Of a DNA stretch of 64,000 nucleotides, positions 7,294 to 14,653 are shown piece by piece. The notes beneath the pieces are model-generated. The model saw nothing but the letters and a program-made list of their open reading frames with translations. It searched no databases and had not been told where the DNA came from. The stretch is from Lachnospiraceae bacterium (GTDB taxonomy: Bacteria > Bacillota > Clostridia > Lachnospirales > Lachnospiraceae). The DNA lies in contig JAFWZV010000021.1 in the NCBI GenBank assembly GCA_017517305.1, positions 1 to 64,000 of the forward strand, given 5' to 3'. Numbering within the stretch: position 1 is the stretch's first letter; every line of letters begins with the position of its first letter. The translations under genes were made by a program, and so were the position numbers.

Positions 7294-9759
7294 TTATTCT
7301 TCTGCTGCATTTTGCTCTGCAATTAACTCTTCAGCGTTTTCAGGCTCATCGATTTTCTCAAGAAGAATATTGTCTATCAGCACTCTGTGCTGCTCCTTAA
7401 TAGGTCCATTTACAGCACCCATAGATACGCTAAGAACTGCGTTAAGGTCTGTTTCATCCTCCATCAGGAATTCTATAGTGTAGGTCTGATAACTTGAAGT
7501 AAGGTCGATAACCTTCTCTCCTGAGTATGGTGTCCAGTCGTCATTATTTCTGCTTCCGTCCTTCTGCAAAGCAAACATAATCTGTCTATCCATAGAGCAC
7601 TTAGCATCCATAGTAAGTCTGTACCACTGTCCTTTTTCTAACTCAATGCCATTCTGCTTTAACTGAATATTCCAAGCCATTCCACCTGTTTTATTAATAG
7701 TGAAATCCACTGCATTGTTTTCTGTAAGACTGTCCACTACCCAAGTTACATCATCTGGTGTGTAAGCATATGGCTCATAACCAGAAAGTCCTGCATCAAA
7801 GCTACCATTCTTAATTAAGCTGTCTTCAACCAGGCTAATATTATCTACCAGATAATCTCCCGGCTCAGCAAACTTTATAGAAAATGTCTTATCTGTAACT
7901 TCTCCAGATAATGTAAGCTTCTGAGTATAGACTGTCTTACCTTCTTCTAATACTATGTCAAATGCTTCGCCACCGACGAACACATTTACTGTCTTACCAG
8001 CCTCACCCTCCAAGTAGGCTGTAAATACATAATTACCTGTTATAAGAGCAAGGTCGCTCTGTGCAAATACAAGTGGCTTATCTGCTGAAATGCCTGCGCC
8101 CTCAATCTTAAGCTTTCTACCATCATACCAGTCAGTGCTTGAAAGTGTTGCAGCAGCCTGATTATCAATCTCCCAGAAGCCAAGACGCTTCTCACCCTCC
8201 TGGAACTTACCGTTATAGACAAAGTTTCCATCTGCAAGAACCTTCTTGGAATTGTCTACCACTGGCTCCACGTAAGCTATTTCCTTAACAGATACATTAC
8301 TAATCTTAATATCTGATGTTGATGTTACTGCTCCCATATTAAACTCTAGACGACCATGTGGATCACTTTCCTCTGTCATCTCAAACTGATATTTATAGCT
8401 TTGCTTCTCAGTAGTTAAGTCAAGTTTAGTATCTGGGAAGTATCTAATCCACGAAACCTCAGGTGCAGTAACTGCAACTATCATAGTTCTATCCTCTTCT
8501 ACTGCATAAGCATCGAAGGTAATCTCGTAGGTTCCGCCCTTTCTGATAGGAAGGTTAGGCTGTACAAGCTGCACACTGTACTCTAAGGAGCCTGACTTAT
8601 CCACAGTAATTGTCATCTCATTATCAGCAATTGAAGCCTCTGCAGCTCCGCCCTCTGCAAGAAGGAACTTCCAAACCTCTTCATCTGTCAAATCCTCTGC
8701 TTCAGAGAAATCTCGGTTGAAAAGAAGTTCTCCATCCTCCGCAGGTTCTCTAAAGGATACATCCTTTACAGGCTTTGTCACGTTCTCATCATAAGAATCT
8801 CTCTGATAAACCTTTACGTAATCTATTTCATATCTGGCATTCTCAAAATCAGTAGTTTCGTCTGGATAACCTACCCAGCTTCCACCAACTGCAAGATTTA
8901 AGATAATATAAAATGGCTGGTCAAATGGAGCAGGATAAGTAAGCTCTCCCTGTCCCTCTGTAACTGAATACCAGTCTGACTCAGTGTGATATAAGTTACC
9001 GTCTAAGTACCAGCTAATCTTTCCAGGCTCCCACTCTACAGTAAATATGTGGTAGCTATCTGAAAATGTATCACCCTCAAGTGTGTAAGTTCCCTGACTC
9101 TGATTATGTGGATTTCCGTAGTGGATTGTTCCGTAGTTAGTAGTTGTGTCACTACCGTGAACCTCCATAATGTCTACTTCACCACATCTTGGCCACTGAC
9201 CATATACATTTTCATCTGTAGACATAAGCCAAAAGGCTGGAAGATAACCTACACCCTCAGGTACCTTAAGCTTTGCCTCAAATATACCATATGTAAAATC
9301 ATTTTTATTCTGTGTGTTTACTCTACCTGAAGTATAGTAATCATTTCCCTCTGCATCTGTAGTTTTTACAGGTCTTAAAACAAGCTTGCCATCTTCTATG
9401 TAGATGTTCTCCTCTGAATCCACATATTCCTGCCACTCTTCATTTACCCAGCCTGGCTCATGAAGCTCTACGTTCCAATCATCCCTGTTAAGCTTTTCTC
9501 CATCAAAGTTATCCTCCCATACAAGGTTATAGCCCTCGTAGGATAAGTCACTGCCCATAGTTACTTCCTCATCCGCTTCCTCTGTAGCAGCCTCTGTGGT
9601 TGACTCTGCAGAGCTATCCTCCTTGGTTGTAGTTTGTTCGGTAGTCTCTGTAGGTTCCTTGTCCTTTTTTCCCCGTCCAACCAAGGCTGCGGTTACGACA
9701 CCAACTGCTATGATTAGTACTGCAAGAATTCCAATTATAATCTTAGTCACCTTTTTCAT
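7294..9759 (-). CDS. Membrane-anchored GH16 beta-glucanase (laminarinase/lichenase-like) with C-terminal carbohydrate-binding modules
   Basis: 821 residues. An N-terminal hydrophobic anchor or signal (about 5-28) and a Thr/Glu/Ser-rich linker (35-68) precede a GH16 domain (about 72-325). Its active site reads EVDIME, with nucleophile Glu194 and acid/base Glu199, the spacing of the GH16 beta-bulge laminarinase type. Then come three beta-rich regions (about 345-490, 510-640, 650-805) resembling CBM4/9 modules, each with repeated phrases such as LIKNGSFDAGL, LLFNRDFSEA and NFVYNGKFQEG. The enzyme would cleave beta-1,3- or mixed-linkage glucans at the cell surface. GGAGGG precedes the ATG. It sits with GH5 downstream and an AraC regulator divergent upstream. 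Confidence 0.87.
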   Translation of the reverse strand: MKKVTKIIIGILAVLIIAVGVVTAALVGRGKKDKEPTETTEQTTTKEDSSAESTTEAATEEADEEVTMGSDLSYEGYNLVWEDNFDGEKLNRDDWNVELHEPGWVNEEWQEYVDSEENIYIEDGKLVLRPVKTTDAEGNDYYTSGRVNTQNKNDFTYGIFEAKLKVPEGVGYLPAFWLMSTDENVYGQWPRCGEVDIMEVHGSDTTTNYGTIHYGNPHNQSQGTYTLEGDTFSDSYHIFTVEWEPGKISWYLDGNLYHTESDWYSVTEGQGELTYPAPFDQPFYIILNLAVGGSWVGYPDETTDFENARYEIDYVKVYQRDSYDENVTKPVKDVSFREPAEDGELLFNRDFSEAEDLTDEEVWKFLLAEGGAAEASIADNEMTITVDKSGSLEYSVQLVQPNLPIRKGGTYEITFDAYAVEEDRTMIVAVTAPEVSWIRYFPDTKLDLTTEKQSYKYQFEMTEESDPHGRLEFNMGAVTSTSDIKISNVSVKEIAYVEPVVDNSKKVLADGNFVYNGKFQEGEKRLGFWEIDNQAAATLSSTDWYDGRKLKIEGAGISADKPLVFAQSDLALITGNYVFTAYLEGEAGKTVNVFVGGEAFDIVLEEGKTVYTQKLTLSGEVTDKTFSIKFAEPGDYLVDNISLVEDSLIKNGSFDAGLSGYEPYAYTPDDVTWVVDSLTENNAVDFTINKTGGMAWNIQLKQNGIELEKGQWYRLTMDAKCSMDRQIMFALQKDGSRNNDDWTPYSGEKVIDLTSSYQTYTIEFLMEDETDLNAVLSVSMGAVNGPIKEQHRVLIDNILLEKIDEPENAEELIAEQNAAEE

Positions 9760-9961
9760 AATTGCCCTCCATTTACTTTATTTGTGTTCCGTTTTATGAT
9801 AATAAAAATTTATCAAAAAAATTGCTTTTCCTATATCAAAATATTTGTTTTTATTGTAAAATATTATCCATAACAACACTATTGTATAAGCAAAAAATAC
9901 ATTAATAGCTTTTCATAGTTTAATTGCGTCTGTAAGAAATCTATCTATAAGGAGAGCGAAC
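9760..9961. promoter_or_regulatory. Divergent intergenic region between beta-glucanase genes and AraC regulator
   Basis: About 200 bp of very AT-rich DNA with no ORF. It must carry promoters for both the GH16-GH5 pair (minus) and the AraC regulator (plus). I could not single out one convincing -35/-10 pair. AAGGAG precedes the AraC start. Confidence 0.5.
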
Positions 9962-10711
9962 ATGCCAGATAAATCCAACCAAACCAACAAAATATTATCT
10001 CACAAATTATTTCTAAATAGAGAGTTAAACATATCACACCTTGCCTACAACCGAGAGCTTAGCTTCTACGATGCTGTTAAGGCTGGGGATATTTCCAAAG
10101 TCAAAGAGCTGATGCTACCCCTCAAGAACGAAAACTTAGGAACCCTCTCCGACAATATGCTTAGGAATCTCAAATACCACCTAACCATTACCGTAGCTCT
10201 AATCACAAGATTTTGTATGGAGGGTGGTATGCCGGCTGAGACTGCCTATACCTTAAGTGATATCTATATTCAGCGTATGGATAAGCTTAATTCCGAGGAG
10301 GAGATAGCTAAGCTTCATGAAACCCTTGTTTTCGATTTTACTAAGAGGATGAAAAAGCTTAGCCGAGAGAATATTTTTTCCAAACAAATATCCATATGCA
10401 TAGGCTATATCGAGGATCATCTCCATGAGAAAATTTCCTTAGATTCTCTAGCTGACCATCTTTCCTTGAACAAAACCTATCTATGCAAGCTTTTTAAGAA
10501 AGAGGTAGGAATTACCATAGGTGACTACATAAAAAAATTGAAGATTGAAGCCGCTTCTAATATGCTTATATATAGCGACTACTCACCTTCAGATATTAGT
10601 AATTATTTTTCATTTTCCTCTCACAGCCATTTTATAAATGTGTTCAAGGCAGAGACAGGGCTTACACCTAATCAGTATAGAAATGTAAACTACGGAAAGC
10701 ACTTCTCATAA
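9962..10711 (+). CDS. AraC-family transcriptional regulator
   Basis: 249 residues; AAGGAGAG is about 8 nt before the ATG at 9962. The C-terminal ~100 residues (150-245) form the two-helix-turn-helix AraC domain: SLDSLADHLSLNKTYLCKLF, then GITIGDYIKKLKIEAASNML, and the second HTH ending LTPNQYRN. The N-terminal part is helical and does not look like a cupin; it resembles the uncharacterised N-terminal domains of clostridial AraC proteins. Divergent placement next to the GH16-GH5 unit suggests it activates beta-glucan utilisation in response to an oligosaccharide; that is inference from position. Confidence 0.88.
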   Translation: MPDKSNQTNKILSHKLFLNRELNISHLAYNRELSFYDAVKAGDISKVKELMLPLKNENLGTLSDNMLRNLKYHLTITVALITRFCMEGGMPAETAYTLSDIYIQRMDKLNSEEEIAKLHETLVFDFTKRMKKLSRENIFSKQISICIGYIEDHLHEKISLDSLADHLSLNKTYLCKLFKKEVGITIGDYIKKLKIEAASNMLIYSDYSPSDISNYFSFSSHSHFINVFKAETGLTPNQYRNVNYGKHFS

Positions 10712-10712
10712 T

Positions 10713-10732
10713 ATATGTAAGCGCTTACATAT
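10713..10732. promoter_or_regulatory. Perfect palindromic cre-type operator (CcpA/LacI family)
   Basis: A 20-bp perfect palindrome with core TGTAAGCGCTTACA, matching the Firmicutes catabolite-responsive element consensus (TGWNANCGNTNWCA). It starts 1 bp after the AraC stop and ends 5 bp before the -35 of the SDR promoter. Confidence 0.8.
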
Positions 10733-10737
10733 TTCTC

Positions 10738-10765
10738 TTGCAATTTATCCTGTTTATGATATAAT
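10738..10765 (+). promoter_or_regulatory. Sigma-A promoter of the SDR gene
   Basis: TTGCAA (10738-10743), 16-bp spacer, consensus TATAAT (10760-10765), about 43 bp before the SDR start. The cre-like palindrome abuts its upstream edge, so CcpA or a LacI-family protein probably modulates it. Confidence 0.8.
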
Positions 10766-10808
10766 GTTACACATCAAGGCTTATTTAAGCTAATTCGGGA
10801 GGTTGATC

Positions 10809-11609
10809 ATGGGATTTTTAACAGGTAAGACAGTTATTATCACAGGCGCAGGACGCGCAGTTTTAAGTGACGGCAAGTGCGGTTCTATCGGTTATGGTAT
10901 CGCAACTGCATATGCAAAAGAAGGAGCAAACATCGTTATTACAGGACGTAATGTTAAGAAGCTTGAGGATGCTAAGGAAGAGCTTGAAAGATTATATGGT
11001 ATCAAGGTATTAATAGTTCAGGCTGATGTAAATGCTGGCGCAGACAACGAAGCAGTTGTAGGTGAGGTTGTTAAGCAGACTATGGATACATTTGGAAGAA
11101 TCGATGTACTTATTAACAACGCACAGGCTTCAGCTTCAGGTGTTCCACTTGCTGACCACACTACAGATCAGTTTAATCTTGCTATGTACTCAGGTCTTTA
11201 CGCAGCATTCTATTATATGAAGGCTTGCTATCCTTACCTTAAGGAGAGCCAGGGAAGCGTTATTAACTTTGCTTCAGGAGCAGGTTTATTTGGTAACTTC
11301 GGACAGTGTTCATACGCTGCTGCTAAGGAAGGTATCCGTGGTCTTTCAAGAGTTGCTGCTACTGAGTGGGCTAGAGATAACATCAATGTAAATGTTGTAT
11401 GTCCTCTTGCTTGGACAGCACAGCTTGAGCAGTTTAAGAATGCTTACCCTGATGCTTACGAGAAGAATGTTCACATTCCTCCAATCGGTCACCTTGGTGA
11501 TTCAGAGCTTGAGATTGGTCGTGTTTGTGTACAGCTTGCATCTCCAGACTTCAAGTATATGACAGGTGAGACATTAACTCTTGAGGGTGGACTTGGACTT
11601 AGACCATAG
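10809..11609 (+). CDS. Short-chain dehydrogenase/reductase (SDR) with unusual glycine-rich loop
   Basis: The start is ATG 10809, with GGGAGG (10797-10802) six bases upstream; an upstream in-frame TTG at 10803 is too close to that site. 266 residues. A Rossmann fold begins VIITGAG at about 9, but the usual TGxxxGIG loop is stretched to TGAGRAVLSDGKCGSIGYGI (12-31), closer to the enoyl-reductase-like GxxxxxSxxxG pattern. Catalytic Ser156, Tyr169 and Lys173 (YAAAK) are present, as is INNAQA near 104. The C-terminus ETLTLEGGLGLRP is typical for SDRs. The substrate is unknown. Codon use is rich in preferred codons, which hints at strong expression. Confidence 0.83.
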   Translation: MGFLTGKTVIITGAGRAVLSDGKCGSIGYGIATAYAKEGANIVITGRNVKKLEDAKEELERLYGIKVLIVQADVNAGADNEAVVGEVVKQTMDTFGRIDVLINNAQASASGVPLADHTTDQFNLAMYSGLYAAFYYMKACYPYLKESQGSVINFASGAGLFGNFGQCSYAAAKEGIRGLSRVAATEWARDNINVNVVCPLAWTAQLEQFKNAYPDAYEKNVHIPPIGHLGDSELEIGRVCVQLASPDFKYMTGETLTLEGGLGLRP

Positions 11610-11629
11610 TCAATTTATGTTATATGAAT

Positions 11630-11656
11630 AATGCGCAGGGATTATTCCCTGCGCAT
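11630..11656. terminator. Bidirectional terminator between SDR and methyltransferase genes
   Basis: AATGCGCAGGG and CCCTGCGCATT form a perfect 11-bp stem with a short AT loop between two converging genes, with T/A-rich flanks on either side. It probably ends both transcripts. Confidence 0.8.
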
Positions 11657-11669
11657 TTGTTATGTGAAT

Positions 11670-12431
11670 TTATTTTCTTGCTACAATTAAATACCTATGT
11701 ACATTTCCTTTAATAGAGCCTTCTTGCTGGATTTGTCTTTCTGCTTCCAGCAATTTATCAAAGCATCTGTCCACAGAAAAGTCCTTAAACTCCCACTGTA
11801 TGATTCTAGCAAACCACACCAATGCTCCTACATCGTAGAATTCTATAGGCTTGTACTCCTCACCACTATCTAGGATTTTGAAGCCTGCTTGTTGGAAAAT
11901 GTCTAACTGATTCGCAAGATTTATCCCTGGAAATGTTTTCTCACACTGTGGTAACAGAAATTCTACCAGTTCCCTGTCATTATCCTCTCCCACCTGCTGG
12001 GTTATAAATACTCCACCTGGTTTTAATATGCGATAAAGCTCCTTTGCATTATAAGCTCCGTGACGGTTTATTATTAGGTCGAATTCATCGTCCTCAAATG
12101 GGGTATTATCATAATCTGTAAGTCCTATTACTCTTATACCTTTAGCACCTAAGGTTTCCTGACACAGTTTTACATTGGGTGGATAACCCTCAGTAACTGT
12201 GATCAAGTGATATGGGTGATTAAAGGATAATAATACCTCTCCTCCACCAGTGTCTATGTCTAGGATTTTTGAGTATGGTTTAAGATATGATTTTACTATT
12301 GTCTCATAATCCCAAGACAGCTCATCCTCGTAGGATTTGTATCTTCCATCTATGTGGGAGAAATCCCAACCCTTTATGTGGGCTATATTTTCCTCTGATT
12401 TCCATATTTTCTTTAATTCTTCTTTGTTCAT
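11670..12431 (-). CDS. Class I SAM-dependent methyltransferase
   Basis: 253 residues. The SAM-binding glycine loop is ILDIDTGGGEVLL (about 57-69), followed by an acidic end of beta-2 and a post-motif FDLIINRHGAYNAKELYRIL with RILKPGGVFITQQVG, the classic UbiE-like order. The substrate is not predictable. AAAGGAG precedes the ATG. It converges with the SDR gene and is preceded by a leader that can fold into a compact structure. Confidence 0.82.
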   Translation of the reverse strand: MNKEELKKIWKSEENIAHIKGWDFSHIDGRYKSYEDELSWDYETIVKSYLKPYSKILDIDTGGGEVLLSFNHPYHLITVTEGYPPNVKLCQETLGAKGIRVIGLTDYDNTPFEDDEFDLIINRHGAYNAKELYRILKPGGVFITQQVGEDNDRELVEFLLPQCEKTFPGINLANQLDIFQQAGFKILDSGEEYKPIEFYDVGALVWFARIIQWEFKDFSVDRCFDKLLEAERQIQQEGSIKGNVHRYLIVARK

Positions 12432-12478
12432 ATTAACTGCTCCTTTGTGAATTTATTATTTGTTTTAGTTACACGTAT

Positions 12479-12545
12479 TCGGTGCAGCTACTGACAACAA
12501 CTTTGTTACTCGATGCATCTGTTGCCAGATTTATAACTGCACCGA
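12479..12545 (-). ncRNA. Candidate structured leader RNA upstream of the methyltransferase
   Basis: Read on the minus strand, a 9-bp closing helix (TCGGTGCAG 12537-12545 with CTGCACCGA 12479-12487) encloses an ATCTG-GCAA-CAGAT hairpin (12517-12530) with a GNRA loop and a weaker AACAA/TTGTT element. It lies 48 bp before the methyltransferase start and 40 bp after the toxin stop. A cis-regulatory RNA is possible; a transcription-terminating or repeat-derived fold is the alternative. Confidence 0.35.
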
Positions 12546-12584
12546 GAGGTTAATTCGATTAAGTACCATTGTTTTTCTCCTTTT

Positions 12585-13055
12585 TTATAGCAATTCACTT
12601 GTATAATTCACAAGACTAGACACTCTATATAACGGTTCTTTATCAATACGTTTTTTCTTTGCCACTTTTATAAAGCCTTTGACATATACTGAAAACTCAT
12701 TGCTTATCGCGTCATAGTCATTTTTTATTTTTCTATACTGTGATTCTGGTATTCTTTTGTCCTTTTGTATTTCTATATAAGACTCATCGTTTATAATAAG
12801 AGCATATCTAAAATCTAAACCTGCATTTTTTCGTTTGTCCGAAGGTACAGAATGCCCTATCCTACCAAATTTCCTCACATCATCCCCCAAATTATTTCTC
12901 AAAGGAATATAAAATTTATTCGAGTTCATTTCTATCAAGACACATAAATGAGTCCTTTTAGATTGCTTACTTGTATTTCCTGAATCCAATATTTTAACAA
13001 GATGTTGATTATCCTTAAAATACGATTCTCTAATAAAACATAACTTTGGTTCCAT
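12585..13055 (-). CDS. Type III toxin-antitoxin endoribonuclease, ToxN/AbiQ (CptN-like)
   Basis: The start is the ATG at 13055 (MEPKLCFIRESYF), with AGGAGGAG immediately upstream; the frame stays open further upstream only across the terminator hairpin. 156 residues, matching ToxN/AbiQ/CptN toxins. Visible family features are the N-terminal YF strand, LCVLIEMNSNKFYIPLRNNL (the ToxN VLE-I-YF-PL pattern) and LDFRYALIINDESYIEI, with a basic C-terminus. In characterised systems the toxin cuts RNA and is held inactive by pseudoknotted antitoxin RNA units cut from a tandem-repeat precursor. Two such repeats and a terminator lie directly upstream, confirming the assignment. It probably acts in phage abortive infection or plasmid/island maintenance. 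Confidence 0.85.
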   Translation of the reverse strand: MEPKLCFIRESYFKDNQHLVKILDSGNTSKQSKRTHLCVLIEMNSNKFYIPLRNNLGDDVRKFGRIGHSVPSDKRKNAGLDFRYALIINDESYIEIQKDKRIPESQYRKIKNDYDAISNEFSVYVKGFIKVAKKKRIDKEPLYRVSSLVNYTSELL

Positions 13056-13068
13056 TTCTCCTCCTAGT

Positions 13069-13093
13069 AAAAAAGGGAACCATAAGGTTCCCT
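13069..13093 (-). terminator. Attenuating terminator between type III antitoxin repeats and toxin gene
   Basis: On the minus strand an 8-bp stem (AGGGAACC/GGTTCCCT) with TTAT loop is followed by six T, ending 13 bp before the toxin ATG. Type III systems have exactly this leaky terminator, which sets antitoxin RNA in excess over toxin mRNA. Confidence 0.9.
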
Positions 13094-13199
13094 CATCAAA
13101 CAATATCTTCAGCTTTTTTTAGACAGGTACATCTGACGAACCCCTCACAATTTCTTCAGTTTTTATTTAGCCAGGCTATTCTGACAAACGCCTCAATAG
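13091..13199 (-). ncRNA. Type III antitoxin RNA: two full tandem repeats plus a partial one
   Basis: Two direct repeats, 13143-13190 (48 bp) and 13091-13142 (52 bp, with a 5-bp insertion), and the first bases of a third copy at 13191-13199. In each, the plus strand reads CCTCA ... CAATWTCTTCAG ... T-run ... AGNCAGG ... CTGACRAAC. Two repeats of about 45-50 nt fit the CptI antitoxin family better than ToxI (36 nt) or AntiQ (35 nt). The RNA would be processed by the toxin into pseudoknots that inhibit it. Confidence 0.85.
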
Positions 13200-13219
13200 A
13201 AACTAATGTTTCTATAATT

Positions 13220-13248
13220 ATAGTATATGAACAATCAATATTTGTCAA
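13220..13248 (-). promoter_or_regulatory. Promoter of the type III toxin-antitoxin operon
   Basis: On the minus strand consensus TTGACA at 13243-13248 with a -10 at a 17-bp spacing (TACTAT, 13220-13225); overlapping TATACT and TATAAT hexamers are also possible. Transcription would start just before the antitoxin repeats. Confidence 0.7.
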
Positions 13249-13283
13249 TGCATTCGAAAATATTATTTTTGAATTTTACAGAA

Positions 13284-14534
13284 CTACAACCAATATATCT
13301 TGTTCTCAAATTCTACCTTCCTATCTCCCTTTTCTATGGTTCCAATCTCATAGCAATCATAAAACTTACTTATATGCTCTATGACCTGCGCTTTAACTTT
13401 CTGGGCTACCACAACATTGAAGCCAACACCGCAGTTAAAGGTTCTTAGCATTTCTTCATCACTTATATTGCCGTTATGTTTGATATACTTAAATATACTT
13501 AATGTTTTGATCTTGGACAAATCAATCTTAGCACAAAGACCATCCGGAATAACCCTACAGAGATTTCCTTCTATTCCACCACCTGTAATATGAGCCATAC
13601 CGTGAATAATTTCTCCACCTAACAAGCCCTTGATAGCTTTGTAATATGGTGTATGTGGCTTCATAATCTGCTCTATAAATGTTAATCCATCTATCTTATC
13701 CAGCTTAATCTGAGGCATCTTATCCATAAGTAATCGCACTAGGGAGTATCCATTTGTATGTAGTCCATTTGATGCAATAGCTAAAACAGCATCTCCTTCC
13801 TTAATTGCAGAGCCGTCTATAACCTTGGACTTTTCAACAATACCTGCGATGCTGGATGTAAGAACATATACTCCTGATTCTACAACAAGAGGTTGGATGG
13901 ATGTCTCTCCGCCCACCAATGAGCATTCATTTTCCTTGCAGGCATTTGACACACCTTTTACCAATGCACTGATAGTGTCTTTCTCTGCATTTCCACAAAC
14001 TATGGTATCTAACACTGCCAGAGGCTTCGCCCCCATAACCACTATGTCATTTACCAGATGGTTAATCATATCGTGGCAAATGGATTCTGTGTATCCATAC
14101 TCCATAGCCAGCTTTTGCTTGGAGCCTGGCTCTTCTGATTTTAATACCAGCACAGGATTCTCAATATTAGGGAACTTAATATCATACAAAGATGCAAATG
14201 GACCTAAACCATTTAGGACGCGATTATCCTTGGTTTCTAGGTGCTTGGACATTTCTTTTTTGATTGTATCTGTATAGGTAATGTCAATTCCCGCTTTGCT
14301 ATATGATAGGCCTTCCACTTCCTTTTCACTTCGTGCTAGAATCTCGTCCACTGACACTTCTAGAATGGTGGCTAAGTCCCTTAATATCTCAATATTTGGA
14401 TATGTTGTTCCACACTCCCACTTTGAGATTGCCTGAAATGAAACATTCAGCTTGTCCGCCAGCTGTTGCTGTGTCATCCCTAAAGCCTTTCGCTTTGCCA
14501 TTATAAAGTTTCCAATTTTAATACTGTTAAGCAT
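13284..14534 (-). CDS. XRE-type HTH fused to an AIR synthase (PurM)-like domain
   Basis: I use the ATG at 14534 (MLNSIKIGNF); the frame extends upstream only from a TTG without a ribosome binding site. 416 residues. Residues 4-66 are an XRE helix-turn-helix (MTQQQLADKLNVSFQAISKW). Residues about 77-416 follow PurM closely: KAGIDITYTDTIKKEM, LNGLGPFASLYD, HDMINHLVNDIVVMGAKPLA, SLVGGETS, SNGLHTNGYSLV. However, the PurM nucleotide motif TDGVGTK is replaced by SEEPGSK. That suggests a nucleotide-sensing regulator rather than a working purine enzyme, or a divergent ligand specificity. No other pur gene is nearby; the type III toxin locus is directly downstream. Confidence 0.8.
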   Translation of the reverse strand: MLNSIKIGNFIMAKRKALGMTQQQLADKLNVSFQAISKWECGTTYPNIEILRDLATILEVSVDEILARSEKEVEGLSYSKAGIDITYTDTIKKEMSKHLETKDNRVLNGLGPFASLYDIKFPNIENPVLVLKSEEPGSKQKLAMEYGYTESICHDMINHLVNDIVVMGAKPLAVLDTIVCGNAEKDTISALVKGVSNACKENECSLVGGETSIQPLVVESGVYVLTSSIAGIVEKSKVIDGSAIKEGDAVLAIASNGLHTNGYSLVRLLMDKMPQIKLDKIDGLTFIEQIMKPHTPYYKAIKGLLGGEIIHGMAHITGGGIEGNLCRVIPDGLCAKIDLSKIKTLSIFKYIKHNGNISDEEMLRTFNCGVGFNVVVAQKVKAQVIEHISKFYDCYEIGTIEKGDRKVEFENKIYWL

Positions 14535-14653
14535 ATTAATCACCGACCTTTTTTCTTTATAATAGCTTAGTAAATAGATGTGGGGCAATAACCGGATGAG
14601 GGAGTTGGGGGTGAGGATTCAACTGGGGGTTGAGAATATTAATCCCCTAAAGC

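Noticed and set aside
13091..13199. Short tandem repeats that could be taken for a CRISPR array
   Set aside because: Repeats are head to tail without spacers, only two full copies, with no cas genes; they fit a type III antitoxin RNA followed by a terminator and toxin gene.
13046..13448. Plus-strand frames of 112 and 73 residues opposite the toxin promoter and PurM end
   Set aside because: Antisense to well-supported genes and RNA, with no ribosome binding site.
13284..14534. Selenophosphate synthetase or hydrogenase maturation HypE instead of PurM-like domain
   Set aside because: The order KAGIDIT, LNGLGPFASLYD, GGETS and SNGLHTNGYSLV follows AIR synthase more closely than SelD or HypE, and there is no SelD-type catalytic Cys/Sec loop.
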